Notes under the pieces: generated by a model
Told to the model about the DNA's origin: nothing
The model's input: only the letters and a program-made list of their open reading frames with translations
Database searches by the model: none
Assembly (NCBI RefSeq): GCF_013450295.1
Contig: NZ_SKBR01000001.1
Span: 1,182,001 to 1,246,000, forward strand
Direction of reading: 5' to 3'
Origin: Streptomyces sp. AJS327
GTDB lineage: Bacteria; Actinomycetota; Actinomycetes; Streptomycetales; Streptomycetaceae
DNA: 64,000 bases
Position numbers and translations under genes: made by a program
In this document: positions 44,574 to 53,314 of the stretch, piece by piece
Layout: every line of letters starts with the position of its first letter
How positions within the stretch are numbered: position 1 is the stretch's first letter

Positions 44574-45821
44574 ATGAGTCACAGGTCGGACAGAACCAGA
44601 CACCGAATGGCGATGGGCTGCGCTCTGACACTGGCACCGCTGGCGGTGGGGGTCACCGCTTGTGGCAACAGCTCGGATCCGCTCTCCAACGCCCCCTACG
44701 ACGCGAGCGACAGCGTCAAGGTCAGCGCCTCCCACGAGAGCCGTGGGGTCGACCCCGCCAAGCCACTGGAGGTCACCACCTCCGGCACGGGGGACTCCAT
44801 CGCCGACGTGCTGGCGACCGACTCCGCCGGACGCGTGGTCAGCGGCGAGCTGTCGGCCGACGGACACACCTGGCGCAGCACGGGCCCGCTGGCCGCCGGG
44901 ACGAGCTACAGCGTCCGGGTGAGCACCGAGAACGACAGCGGGGCACCGGGACGGCGTACCGTGCGGTTCGCCACCAAGGCGGCGAGCAAGAAGCTCTCCG
45001 TGTCCTTCGGCCCGGACAGCGGCACCTACGGGGTGGGCCAGCCCATCACTGCCGAGCTCAGTCATCCGGTGAAGGACCCGGAGCGGCGGCAGCTCGTCGA
45101 GCGGGCGCTCAAGGTCGACTCCCAGCCCCGGGTGGAGGGCGCCTGGCACTGGGTGAACAGCAAGGAGCTGCACTACCGCCCGAAGGAGTACTGGCCCGCG
45201 CACGCCACCATCAACGCCTACTCCCGGCTCGACGGACTGCCGGTCGGTGGCGGGGTGCACGGAGGGCCCTCGAAGCCGCTCCGGATGCGGACGGGCGACC
45301 GGGTGGAGGCCGTCGCGGACGCCTCCTCGCTGGAGATGCGGGTCAAGAAGAACGGGAAGGTCATCAAGTCGTTCCCGATCACCACGGGCAAGGCCGGCTA
45401 CCGCACCAGGAACGGTGTGAAGGTGATCCTCACCAAGGAGCCGTTCGTCCGGATGACCAGCGCCAGCATCGGCGCCTCCGACTTCTACGACCTGCCCGTG
45501 CACTGGGCGACCCGGCTCACCTGGACCGGGGAGTACGTCCATGGGGCGCCCTGGTCGGTGGGGTCCCAGGGGGCCGCCAACGTCAGCCACGGGTGCACCG
45601 GTATGAGCAGCGGCAGCGCGGAGTGGTTCTTCAAGACCGTCCGGCAGGGCGACCTGGTGGAGCACGTGAACACGGAGGGCGAGTCGATGCCCGCCTTTGG
45701 CAACGGGTTCGGGGACTGGAACATGCCCTGGGAGAAGTGGCGGGAGGGCAGCGCCATCGAGAAGGGCACCCGCGAGGGCAGCGGCCCGGCGGAGGCGGCG
45801 CGGCTGCGGCCGCGGGTGTGA
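44574..45821 (+). CDS. L,D-transpeptidase lipoprotein (YkuD, Ig-like domains)
   Basis: A 415-residue secreted peptidoglycan cross-linking enzyme. A signal peptide ends in lipobox VTAC with Cys30. Residues 45-245 form two Ig-like domains (EVTTSGTGDSIADVLATDSA and SVSFGPDSGTYGVGQPITAE). The YkuD domain follows (RVKKNGKVIKSFPITTGKAG) with the active site SHGCTGMSS, catalytic Cys341 and His339. It forms 3-3 cross-links between stem peptides. ATG 44574 is used; an ATG at 44607 would shorten the signal peptide. It is independent of the cta genes on either side. Confidence 0.93.
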   Translation: MSHRSDRTRHRMAMGCALTLAPLAVGVTACGNSSDPLSNAPYDASDSVKVSASHESRGVDPAKPLEVTTSGTGDSIADVLATDSAGRVVSGELSADGHTWRSTGPLAAGTSYSVRVSTENDSGAPGRRTVRFATKAASKKLSVSFGPDSGTYGVGQPITAELSHPVKDPERRQLVERALKVDSQPRVEGAWHWVNSKELHYRPKEYWPAHATINAYSRLDGLPVGGGVHGGPSKPLRMRTGDRVEAVADASSLEMRVKKNGKVIKSFPITTGKAGYRTRNGVKVILTKEPFVRMTSASIGASDFYDLPVHWATRLTWTGEYVHGAPWSVGSQGAANVSHGCTGMSSGSAEWFFKTVRQGDLVEHVNTEGESMPAFGNGFGDWNMPWEKWREGSAIEKGTREGSGPAEAARLRPRV

Positions 45822-45870
45822 CCGGGCGCGCCCGGTGTGCGATCCGGACATGAGCGCGTGACCTCGTGAA

Positions 45871-45903
45871 GACGGCCCCGGCGTGGAGTGCGCCGGGGCC
45901 GTC
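45871..45903. terminator. Bidirectional terminator
   Basis: A 12-bp stem GACGGCCCCGGC/GCCGGGGCCGTC extendable by one pair, between the convergent L,D-transpeptidase and receiver-like genes. Confidence 0.8.
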
Positions 45904-45972
45904 ACCGTCCGGTGGCCCCGGCGCGGGCCGGGGCCGGAGAGGGTGGGGAGGGTGCTGGGCCTCCCGCCGGGG

Positions 45973-46377
45973 TCAGGCCCCGGCCAACTGGCGCTTCTCG
46001 CGCAGCAGCCCGGCCAGCGTCTCGGCCAGCACGGCCGGGTCGGCGGGCTGGGAGACCACGGCCTCGGCGCGGCTCCAGGTGGCCAGCCAGGCGTCCTGGG
46101 GGCGGCCGATCAGCAGCAGCACCGGGGGGCAGCGGAAGATCTCGTCCTTGATCTGGCGGCAGACGCCCATGCCCCCGGCGGGGGTGGCCTCGCCGTCCAG
46201 CACGCAGAGGTCGACCTCGCGCTTGTCCAGGGTGTCGAGCACGGTGTGCGGGGTGGCGCACTCGATGTACTCGACGGAGGGCACGTCGGCCGCGGGGCGA
46301 CGCCCGGCGGCGAGCCGCACCTGCTCGCGGGTGTTGGCGTTGTCGCTGTAGACCAGCACCGTGGCGGTCGGCTGCAT
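45973..46377 (-). CDS. Orphan receiver-like (pseudo-receiver) protein
   Basis: A 134-residue protein with the overall pattern of a stand-alone response-regulator receiver: MQPTATVLVYSDNANTREQV, a helix, then VDLCVLDGEATPAGGMGVCR with a possible acceptor Asp, and PPVLLLIGRPQDAWLATWSR. The acidic pair of true receivers is replaced by SDN, and the conserved Lys after beta-5 is not clear, so it may be phosphorylation-independent. GGAGGAACC before the ATG is a strong ribosome site. It sits between ctaF and ctaE on the opposite strand; a role in respiration is only a guess from position. Confidence 0.82.
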   Translation of the reverse strand: MQPTATVLVYSDNANTREQVRLAAGRRPAADVPSVEYIECATPHTVLDTLDKREVDLCVLDGEATPAGGMGVCRQIKDEIFRCPPVLLLIGRPQDAWLATWSRAEAVVSQPADPAVLAETLAGLLREKRQLAGA

Positions 46378-46578
46378 GGTTCCTCCACGTCGTCGGGGCG
46401 TTCCGGGGGCCCGAGTTGGCCGGGCTGGCCCGTCGTGCGGCGCGCGGGGCGCAGCCCGGATGCTACTCCCCCCGACGCGTCGTCAACACCGGTGCGCGAG
46501 GCGCCGGAACGGCCTGTCTGAGCTGGACAGCGGCGACGGACACACCGAACGGTACCCCCGAAGTGAGGGCGGCATAAG

Positions 46579-46599
46579 CGACCGACATAATGTCGGTCG
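46579..46599 (+). promoter_or_regulatory. Perfect inverted repeat across the ctaE start codon
   Basis: Arms CGACCGACAT and ATGTCGGTCG around a single A. The start ATG is the first three bases of the right arm. As DNA it is an ideal dimer site; as RNA it would bury the start codon. Confidence 0.7.
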
Positions 46600-47207
46600 T
46601 GGCGACAGCAACAGCAGTAGAAACCGGGCACGCGCACCCGTCGGTCAACCGACCGAACCTCACCAGCGTCGGAACCATCATCTGGCTGAGTTCCGAGCTG
46701 ATGTTCTTCGCGGCCCTCTTCGCGATGTACTTCACCCTGCGATCGGTGACCGGCGCGGACTACTGGAAGGAGCACGCAGATGTACTGAACCTTCCGTTCG
46801 CGCTGACGAACACGACGATCCTGGTGCTTTCCTCTCTCACCTGCCAGCTCGGCGTCTTCGCCGCGGAGCGCGGGGACGTGAAGAAGCTCCGCACCTGGTT
46901 CATCGTCACCTTCGTCATGGGTGCCATCTTCATCGGCGGCCAGGTCTTCGAGTACACCGAGCTGGTCAAGGAGGGCACCTCGCTCTCCTCTGGCCCGTAC
47001 GGCTCGGTGTTCTACCTGACCACCGGCTTCCACGGGTTGCACGTGACGGGCGGGCTGATCGCCTTCCTGTTCGTGCTGGGCCGGACCTACATGGCCCGGC
47101 GCTTCACCCACCAGCAGGCCACCGCGGCCATCGTCGTGTCCTACTACTGGCACTTCGTCGATGTTGTCTGGATTGGCCTTTTCGTCACGATCTACGTGAT
47201 CAAGTAA
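46590..47207 (+). CDS. ctaE: Cytochrome c oxidase subunit III
   Basis: A 205-residue, five-helix subunit III ([20 protein letters not shown] opening; [19 protein letters not shown] at the end), as in the actinobacterial aa3 oxidase. It supports proton uptake and stability of subunit I. ATG at 46590 lies inside a perfect inverted repeat and has no good ribosome site; the in-frame GTG at 46599 is an alternative. qcrC follows 94 bp later, so ctaE-qcrCAB is likely one operon. Confidence 0.95.
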   Translation: MSVVATATAVETGHAHPSVNRPNLTSVGTIIWLSSELMFFAALFAMYFTLRSVTGADYWKEHADVLNLPFALTNTTILVLSSLTCQLGVFAAERGDVKKLRTWFIVTFVMGAIFIGGQVFEYTELVKEGTSLSSGPYGSVFYLTTGFHGLHVTGGLIAFLFVLGRTYMARRFTHQQATAAIVVSYYWHFVDVVWIGLFVTIYVIK

Positions 47208-47301
47208 CCGGTCGGGCCGCGAAGCCGCCACCAGGGCGGAGGCCGCGCAGCAGACATACACAGAAGCATCGACGCAGAAGATCCTGACACCGGGGTAATC
47301 C

Positions 47302-48114
47302 GTGAAAAAGCTCTCCGCACGACGGCGCCATCCGCTGGCGGCGCTCGTCGTTCTCATCTTCGCGCTGGCGGCCACCGGGGGGCTGTACACCGCGTTCGCT
47401 CCCGCGGGTGAAGCGAAGGCCGACCAGGAGTCCTCCCAGTCCCTCGCTATCGAGGAGGGCAAGAAGCTCTACGCCACCGGCTGCTCCAGCTGCCACGGAA
47501 CCGGCGGGCAGGGGACCAGCGACGGCCCGAGCCTGGTCGGGGTCGGGGCCGCCGCCGTGGACTTCCAGGTCGGTACCGGGCGCATGCCGATGCAGCAGCC
47601 CGGGGCCCAGGCGCCGAAGAAGAAGAAGGTCTACGACGAGCACGAGACCAAGCAGCTCGCGGCGTACGTGGCCTCTCTGGGTGCCGGTCCCGAGATCCCG
47701 ACCAAGAGTCAGTACGACCCGAGCGACGCGGACGTCGCCAAGGGCGGCGAGCTGTTCCGCACGAACTGTGCGCAGTGCCACAACTTCACCGGTGAGGGCG
47801 GGGCGCTCACCAAGGGCAAGTACGCCCCGGACCTCACCGACGTGGACCCGAAGCACGTCTACGAGGCGATGCAGACCGGTCCGCAGAACATGCCCTCCTT
47901 CTCCGACGGCGAGATGCCCGAGAAGGACAAGGGCGCCATCGTCGCCTACCTGAAGACGGTGAACAGCGATACCTCCGACAACCCCGGCGGCTTCAAGCTC
48001 GGTGGCTTCGGCCCGGTCGCCGAGGGCATGTTCGCCTGGGTGTTCGGTATCGGCGGGATGGTCGCCCTCGCTGTCTGGGTTGCCGCTCGGACCGCAAAGG
48101 CCAAGAAGTCATGA
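47302..48114 (+). CDS. qcrC: Cytochrome bc1 complex diheme cytochrome c subunit
   Basis: A 270-residue membrane-anchored c-type cytochrome with two heme sites, CSSCH (61-65) and CAQCH (156-160), an N-terminal signal anchor (LAALVVLIFALAATGGL) and a C-terminal transmembrane helix. In actinobacteria this diheme protein replaces soluble cytochrome c and passes electrons directly to the aa3 oxidase. GTG at 47302; the qcrA start overlaps the stop by ATGA. Confidence 0.97.
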   Translation: MKKLSARRRHPLAALVVLIFALAATGGLYTAFAPAGEAKADQESSQSLAIEEGKKLYATGCSSCHGTGGQGTSDGPSLVGVGAAAVDFQVGTGRMPMQQPGAQAPKKKKVYDEHETKQLAAYVASLGAGPEIPTKSQYDPSDADVAKGGELFRTNCAQCHNFTGEGGALTKGKYAPDLTDVDPKHVYEAMQTGPQNMPSFSDGEMPEKDKGAIVAYLKTVNSDTSDNPGGFKLGGFGPVAEGMFAWVFGIGGMVALAVWVAARTAKAKKS

Positions 48115-49181
48115 GTAGCCAGACTGGACCGGACGAGAACGTGTCAGACGAGAACCTGCCCAGTGCGCAGGAAGCGGGGCGGGGCGCGGTCAGCGGTACG
48201 GAGAAGGATCCGTTCGCCGACCCCGGCCTGCCGCCGCACGAACACCGCATCCAGGACACGGATGAGCGGGCAGCCAAGCGCTCCGAGCGCACGGTCGCGC
48301 TGCTGTTCACCCTGTCGATGCTGGCGACGGTCGGCTTCATCGCCTCCTTCGTGATCTTCCCGATCGACAAGATCGTGTACGTCTGGCCGCTGGGCCGGGT
48401 CAGCGCGCTGAACCTCTCGCTCGGCCTGACGCTGGGTGTCGCGCTGTTCTGCATCGGCGCGGGCGCCATCCACTGGGCCCGCACGCTGATGTCCGACGTG
48501 GAGATCGCGGACGAACGGCACCCGATCGCGGCCGAGCCTGAGGTGCGCGCGAAGGTCCTGGAGGACTTCCGGCAGGGCGCGAAGGAGTCCGCACTCGGAC
48601 GCCGGAAGCTCATCCGGAACACCATGTTCGGCGCGGTGGCCCTGGTGCCGCTCTCCGGTGTGGTGCTGCTGCGTGACCTCGGCCCGCTGCCGGAGGACAA
48701 GCTCCGGCACACCATGTGGTCCAAGGGCAAGCTGCTCGTCAACGAGAACACCAACGAGCCGCTCCGTCCCGAGGACATCACCGTGGGCTCGCTGGCCTTC
48801 GCCAAGCCCGAGGGGCTGGAGCACCACGACGAGGACTTCCAGAAGGAGATCGCCAAGGCCGCCCTGGTCCTGGTGCGGCTGGAGCCCAAGGACATCAAGG
48901 ACAAGCGCGAACTCGACTGGTCGTACGACGGTATCGTCGCGTACTCGAAGATCTGCACCCACGTGGGTTGCCCGGTCAGCCTGTACGAGCAGCAGACCCA
49001 CCATCTGCTGTGCCCGTGCCACCAGTCGACCTTCGACATGAGTGACGGGGCGAAGGTGATCTTCGGCCCTGCCGGGCACGCGCTGCCCCAGCTGAAGATC
49101 AGCGTGAACAAGGACGGCTATCTCGAAGCGCAGGGCGACTTCGATGAGCCCGTCGGCCCGGCCTTCTGGGAGCGCGGATGA
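48111..49181 (+). CDS. qcrA: Cytochrome bc1 complex Rieske iron-sulfur subunit
   Basis: A 356-residue Rieske protein. Three N-terminal hydrophobic helices (about 62-82, 98-118, 172-188) anchor it; the C-terminal cluster domain has box 1 CTHVGC (Cys282, His284) and box 2 CPCH (Cys301, His304), with the remaining Cys forming the structural disulfide. It moves electrons from menaquinol to the diheme cytochrome. It overlaps qcrC and qcrB by 4 bp each. Confidence 0.97.
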   Translation: MSSQTGPDENVSDENLPSAQEAGRGAVSGTEKDPFADPGLPPHEHRIQDTDERAAKRSERTVALLFTLSMLATVGFIASFVIFPIDKIVYVWPLGRVSALNLSLGLTLGVALFCIGAGAIHWARTLMSDVEIADERHPIAAEPEVRAKVLEDFRQGAKESALGRRKLIRNTMFGAVALVPLSGVVLLRDLGPLPEDKLRHTMWSKGKLLVNENTNEPLRPEDITVGSLAFAKPEGLEHHDEDFQKEIAKAALVLVRLEPKDIKDKRELDWSYDGIVAYSKICTHVGCPVSLYEQQTHHLLCPCHQSTFDMSDGAKVIFGPAGHALPQLKISVNKDGYLEAQGDFDEPVGPAFWERG

Positions 49182-50824
49182 GTACTGCAACCGAGACGTC
49201 GAGCCCCAGCAGCTCGAACGCGAAGAAGGCGCCCGCCGGTGAGCGGGTCGCCGACTGGGCCGACGGCAGGCTGGGGATCTACAGCCTCGCCAAGGCCAAC
49301 ATGCGCAAGATCTTCCCGGACCACTGGTCCTTCATGCTGGGTGAGGTCGCGCTCTACAGCTTCATCATCATCATCCTGACGGGTGTCTACCTGACGCTGT
49401 TCTTCCACCCGTCGATGAACGAGGTCGAGTACCACGGCCCGTACGTTCCGATGCAGGGCGTGCTGATGTCGGAGGCCTACGCCTCCACGCTGAACATCAG
49501 CTTCGACGTGCGCGGTGGTCTGCTGGTCCGGCAGATCCACCACTGGGCCGCGCTGATCTTCCTCGCGGCGATGTTCGTCCACATGATGCGGGTGTTCTTC
49601 ACCGGCGCCTTCCGGAAGCCGCGTGAGATCAACTGGGTCTTCGGGTTCCTGCTCTTCTTCCTGGGCATGTTCACCGGCTTCACCGGCTACTCGCTCCCGG
49701 ACGACCTGCTGTCCGGCACCGGCGTCCGCTTCATCCACGGAGCGATCCTGTCGGTCCCGGTGGTCGGCACCTACATCGCGATGTTCCTGTTCGGCGGGGA
49801 GTTCCCCGGGCACGACATCATCGCGCGGTTCTACTCCGCACACGTGCTGCTGCTGCCCGGCATCATGCTCGGCCTGCTGGTCGCGCACCTGATCCTGGTC
49901 TTCTACCACAAGCACACCCAGTTCGCCGGTCCCGGCCGGACGAACAAGAACGTGGTCGGCATGCCGTTCATGCCGGTGTACATGGCCAAGGCGGGCGGGT
50001 TCTTCTTCCTCGTCTTCGGTGTGATCGCGATGATCTCCGCGACCTTCACGATCAACCCGATCTGGACGATCGGCCCCTACCGGCCGGACCAGGTCTCCAC
50101 CAACGCGCAGCCCGACTGGTACATGGGCTTCCCCGAGGGCCTGATCCGGTTCATGCCGGGCTGGGAGATCAACCTCTGGGGCCACACCCTGGTCCTGGGC
50201 GTGTTCATCCCGCTGCTCCTGCTGCCCCTGGTGCTGTCCGCGATCGCGGTCTATCCGTTCATCGAGTCGTGGGTCACCAAGGACAAGCGCGAGCACCACA
50301 TCGCGGACCGGCCGCGGAACGCGCCGACCCGCACGGGTCTCGGCGCGGCCTGGATCAGCTGGTACTTCGTCCTGCTGGTGGGTGGCGGTAACGACCTGTG
50401 GGCCACGCACTTCCACTTGTCGATCAACGCGATCACCTGGTTCGTCCGCATCGGCTTCTTCGCGGTGCCGCTCGTCGTCTTCATCGTCACCCGCCGTATC
50501 TGTCTGGGCCTCCAGCGGAAGGACCGGGAGAAGGTGCTGCACGGCCTGGAGTCGGGGATCATCAAGCGGCTGCCGCACGGCGAGTTCGTCGAGGTGCACG
50601 AGCCGCTCTCGCAGGAGCAGCTGCACACGCTCACCGCGCACGAGCAGTACACGCCGCAGGAGATCGCTCCCAGTACCGACGAGAACGGCGTGCGGCGCAA
50701 GGTCTCCCGTGGGGAGAAGCTGCGCGCCAAGATCTCGAAGGGCTACTTCGGGGAGGGCGGCCAGATTCCGAAGCCGACCGCCGAGGAGTACCGCGAGATC
50801 ACCAGCGGGGACGGTCACCACTAG
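49178..50824 (+). CDS. qcrB: Cytochrome bc1 complex cytochrome b subunit
   Basis: A 548-residue, eight-helix cytochrome b that holds two b hemes and oxidises menaquinol. Visible are GGLLVRQIHHWAALIFLAAM with heme ligands, FTGYSLPDDLLSG, and RFYSAHVLLLPGIMLGLLVA with further His ligands. The C-terminal 120 residues are a hydrophilic actinobacterial extension. ATG at 49178 overlaps the qcrA stop. Confidence 0.97.
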   Translation: MSTATETSSPSSSNAKKAPAGERVADWADGRLGIYSLAKANMRKIFPDHWSFMLGEVALYSFIIIILTGVYLTLFFHPSMNEVEYHGPYVPMQGVLMSEAYASTLNISFDVRGGLLVRQIHHWAALIFLAAMFVHMMRVFFTGAFRKPREINWVFGFLLFFLGMFTGFTGYSLPDDLLSGTGVRFIHGAILSVPVVGTYIAMFLFGGEFPGHDIIARFYSAHVLLLPGIMLGLLVAHLILVFYHKHTQFAGPGRTNKNVVGMPFMPVYMAKAGGFFFLVFGVIAMISATFTINPIWTIGPYRPDQVSTNAQPDWYMGFPEGLIRFMPGWEINLWGHTLVLGVFIPLLLLPLVLSAIAVYPFIESWVTKDKREHHIADRPRNAPTRTGLGAAWISWYFVLLVGGGNDLWATHFHLSINAITWFVRIGFFAVPLVVFIVTRRICLGLQRKDREKVLHGLESGIIKRLPHGEFVEVHEPLSQEQLHTLTAHEQYTPQEIAPSTDENGVRRKVSRGEKLRAKISKGYFGEGGQIPKPTAEEYREITSGDGHH

Positions 50825-50916
50825 CCACCCGCTCGCGAGGGTGCCCGTCCGGTCCGGGCGGGCACCGCGCGCCGCCTCCGCCACGGGCGCCGCGCGAGCC
50901 CCCGCGTCCTGTCGTA

Positions 50917-50952
50917 CGACGGCGCCCCGGGAACTGTCCCGGGGCGCCGTCG
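50917..50952 (+). terminator. Strong terminator after qcrB
   Basis: Perfect 16-bp stem CGACGGCGCCCCGGGA/TCCCGGGGCGCCGTCG with ACTG tetraloop. Confidence 0.9.
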
Positions 50953-51064
50953 CGTTGCCGGCCGGGGGTGGGCCTGGTCCACCGCCAGGTGGGGACGGAG
51001 GGGCGGGGTGGCCGAATCGATAGGGTGGGAGCCGTCCGTCAGACCACAGCCAGGAGTGATCCGT

Positions 51065-52129
51065 ATGAGCGCTGCTATCCCCGCCGGAGGCGACCCCGTG
51101 GCGGCGCGCACCTGGCCGGACGTCCTCGGAACCCTGCTGGCCGGTGAGGACCTGAGCCCGGACGCCACCGCCTGGGCCATGGACCGCGTCATGCGGGGCG
51201 AGGCGACGGACGCGCAGATCGCCGGATTCGCGGTGGCGCTTCGCGCCAAGGGCGAGACGGTGGGGGAGGTCGCCGGGCTGGTCCGGGCGATGTACGAGCA
51301 CGCGAACGTCGTGGAGGTCCCCGGGCCCACGGTCGACATCGTCGGCACGGGTGGGGACCTGGCCCGGACGGTCAACATCTCCACCATGTCGTCGATCGTG
51401 GTGGCCGGTGCCGGAGCCGTCGTGGTGAAGCACGGCAACCGGGCCTCGTCCAGCGCGAGCGGCGCCTCCGACGTGCTGGAGAAGCTCGGGGTGAACCTGG
51501 AGCTGTCGCCCTCGCGCGTCGCCGAGGTGGCCACGGAGGCCGGGATCACCTTCTGCTTCGCGGTGCGGTTCCATCCCTCGCTGCGGCATGTGGCCGCCAC
51601 GCGGCGGGAGTTGGGCATCCCCACCTCGTTCAACTTCCTCGGGCCGCTCACCAATCCGGCTCGGGTCGGGGCTCAGGCCACCGGGGTCGCGGACGCCCGG
51701 ATGGCGCCGATCCTCGCCGGGGTGCTCGCCGAGCGCGGCTCCTCCGCGCTGGTCTTCCGCGGGGACGACGGGCTGGACGAGCTGACCACCACCGCGTCCT
51801 CGACGGTTTGGGTGGTGCGGGACGGCGCGGTCCGCCGGGAGTCCTTCGACCCGCGTTCGGTCGGTATCGACCTGGTGCCGGTGGAGGCGCTGCGGGGGGC
51901 GGACGCCGCCTACAACGCGGACGTGGCGCGGCGGTTGCTCGCCGGGGAGCGGGGGCCGGTCCGGGACGCGGTGCTGCTGAACTCCGCCGCCGCGCTGGTG
52001 GCGCTGGAGCCGTCCGGCCGTCCGCTCGCCGAGGAGATCGCGGAGGGGATGGAGCGCGCCGCCGAGTCCATCGACTCGGGCGCCGCCGCGGCCGCGCTGG
52101 AGCGCTGGGTCGCCGCCACCCACCGCTGA
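51065..52129 (+). CDS. trpD: Anthranilate phosphoribosyltransferase
   Basis: A 354-residue TrpD, which joins anthranilate to PRPP in tryptophan synthesis. The PRPP loop is [20 protein letters not shown], the KHGNRASSS and LGPLTNPA motifs follow, and the metal site [10 protein letters not shown] is present. The AGGAG eight bases before ATG 51065 is a good ribosome site. It is alone, away from other trp genes, and closed by a strong terminator. Confidence 0.96.
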   Translation: MSAAIPAGGDPVAARTWPDVLGTLLAGEDLSPDATAWAMDRVMRGEATDAQIAGFAVALRAKGETVGEVAGLVRAMYEHANVVEVPGPTVDIVGTGGDLARTVNISTMSSIVVAGAGAVVVKHGNRASSSASGASDVLEKLGVNLELSPSRVAEVATEAGITFCFAVRFHPSLRHVAATRRELGIPTSFNFLGPLTNPARVGAQATGVADARMAPILAGVLAERGSSALVFRGDDGLDELTTTASSTVWVVRDGAVRRESFDPRSVGIDLVPVEALRGADAAYNADVARRLLAGERGPVRDAVLLNSAAALVALEPSGRPLAEEIAEGMERAAESIDSGAAAAALERWVAATHR

Positions 52130-52221
52130 ACCGCCGACCGCTGGGTCATCCACCGCCGATCCGCACGTCGTTGGGGCGTCGCCCGCCCGCTGGGTCGTCG
52201 GCCGGTGGTGTGGGGGCGCGG

Positions 52222-52259
52222 GCGAGGGCTCCGTCCGGTGCACCGGACGGAGCCCTCGC
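52222..52259. terminator. Strong terminator after trpD
   Basis: Perfect 38-bp palindrome, effectively a 17-bp stem with TGCA loop; left arm begins GCGAGGGCTCCGTCC and the right arm is its complement. It separates convergent trpD and the SSI gene. Confidence 0.9.
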
Positions 52260-52296
52260 GGGCGTCCGCCCTCGCGGCTGGAGTGGGCGGACCGGC

Positions 52297-52743
52297 TCAG
52301 AAGGCGAGGACGCCACCGCCGTGCGCGTCCTTCAGGCAGCTGTTGTCGAAGGCGCGCTCGTAGTCGACGCGCTCCCCCCGCCACACCCCCTGCACGGTGA
52401 CGACCACCGGCCGGTACTCCCTGGTGCAGAACCGGTCGCGCTGTCCGGGGAGCCCGTCGAGGTCGCCCTGGGCGGCGGCGATCTCGGCACAGGCCCGCTC
52501 CGGAGCGGGGTGCGTTCCGCTGGGCCGGGGAGCGCACGAGAGCGTGACCGCGCGGTCCGGGGTGGCCGTCCGGGCGGAGGTCCCGGGGGCGACGGTGAGC
52601 GCGAGCGCCGAGGGTGGGTAGAGCGAGTGCGCGGCCGGGCCCTCCCTGTCCACCGCGGTGGCGGTCTCGGCGCCGCTCAGCGGGGCGAGGGCGGTGAGGG
52701 TGAGCAGGCTGCCGAGCAGGGTGAGGCGAGTGAGGTGTCGCAC
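52297..52743 (-). CDS. Subtilisin inhibitor-like protease inhibitor (SSI family, I16)
   Basis: A 148-residue secreted inhibitor. The signal peptide (about 1-30) ends near AETATA; the mature protein has the SSI fold with Cys70/Cys85 and Cys106/Cys136 for the two disulfides, [11 protein letters not shown] near the start and [20 protein letters not shown] after the reactive loop. By alignment with SSI (CPM-V) the P1 residue is Arg108 in CTREY, so trypsin-like proteases are the expected target rather than subtilisin. GTG 52743 follows AAAGG. Confidence 0.93.
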   Translation of the reverse strand: MRHLTRLTLLGSLLTLTALAPLSGAETATAVDREGPAAHSLYPPSALALTVAPGTSARTATPDRAVTLSCAPRPSGTHPAPERACAEIAAAQGDLDGLPGQRDRFCTREYRPVVVTVQGVWRGERVDYERAFDNSCLKDAHGGGVLAF

Positions 52744-53077
52744 GGGTGCGCCTTTCGTCCGTAACGGGGTGGGGTGGGGGATAGGCGGGGTGATGTGCCA
52801 TCCGCCGACCATCTTTGCCGTGTGTCTGACAAAACGCGTGGATATCCGTTCTGTGGCGGGGGTGTGCGGGCGGAGGCACGGGAGGGAGGCGCGCTCGGGG
52901 GGCGTGTGCCGCCGCTCCCACTCCGGTGCCCATCGGGGCCCGGGGGAACGGGAGTTGGCGGTCGATCGGCGGTCGAGCCGGCGGTCGGGACAGCGTCCAA
53001 CGTCACCCCGGACAGCCGTGGCGGGTGGGCGCCGGGGAGGCGCTACGGGGACGGATGGTGCGGATCAGTAGGTATGG
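52744..53077. other. Gap between divergent SSI gene and riboswitch transcript
   Basis: 334 bp without a gene. The SSI promoter (minus strand) should be in the AT-richer part near 52800-52850 (TTGTCA around 52828 is a weak -35 candidate). Nothing else is supported. Confidence 0.35.
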
Positions 53078-53083
53078 CATACT
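53078..53083 (+). promoter_or_regulatory. -10 element of the riboswitch transcript
   Basis: CATACT, with transcription expected near 53090, just at the start of the riboswitch P1 stem (GGTCA at 53092). No good -35 is visible. Confidence 0.5.
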
Positions 53084-53085
53084 GC

Positions 53086-53200
53086 TGCGCAGGTCACGAG
53101 TGACAGCGATCAAGGCCCCGGCCCGCTGTCCGGCAACCCTCCTTCCGTGGTGGGGTGCCCCGGGTGATGACCAGGCCGCACGGCAGCGAGGCCCGCGGCA
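53086..53200 (+). promoter_or_regulatory. SAM-IV riboswitch
   Basis: The pattern matches the actinobacterial SAM-IV aptamer as I know it: P1 GGTCA (53092-53096) pairing with TGACC (53168-53172), P2 GACAGCG/CGCTGTC, the conserved core GGCAACCCTCC, GTGGGGTGCCCCGGGTGATG, and a 3' GCCGC/GCGGC stem. SAM-IV binds S-adenosylmethionine and usually turns off sulfur-metabolism genes when SAM is high. It precedes a class-V aminotransferase. Confidence 0.85.
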
Positions 53201-53245
53201 AGCACGGATCCCCTCTCCGGGGTCCTGGTCTTCGAGGAGTTCCCC

Positions 53246-53266
53246 GTGAGTCAGCGAATGCGCTAG
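53246..53266 (+). CDS. Six-residue leader ORF (MSQRMR)
   Basis: GTG-AGT-CAG-CGA-ATG-CGC-TAG preceded by GAGGAG at six bases, the strongest ribosome site between the riboswitch and the next gene. The last base of its stop is the first base of a long hairpin. A translated leader that controls the hairpin is the natural reading, but the product is too short to confirm by sequence alone. Confidence 0.45.
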   Translation: MSQRMR

Positions 53267-53314
53267 CACGTCTCTCCGGTCCGCGGTCCGTTCCGTGGGC
53301 TCCGTGAGACGTGC
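53266..53314 (+). terminator. Attenuator-like hairpin after leader ORF
   Basis: Outer arms GCACGTCTC (53266-53274) and GAGACGTGC (53306-53314), perfect 9 bp, with an inner CCGCGG/CCGTGG stem. It lies between leader ORF and main gene, where an attenuator would be. The following 53315-53701 (387 bp) is a GC-rich leader with no gene I can support. Confidence 0.5.

Noticed and set aside
49118..52933. A continuous minus-strand frame of about 1270 codons across qcrB and trpD
   Set aside because: It is antisense to clear genes, has low-complexity Arg/Asp/Glu/His composition, and reflects the high GC bias of their third positions.
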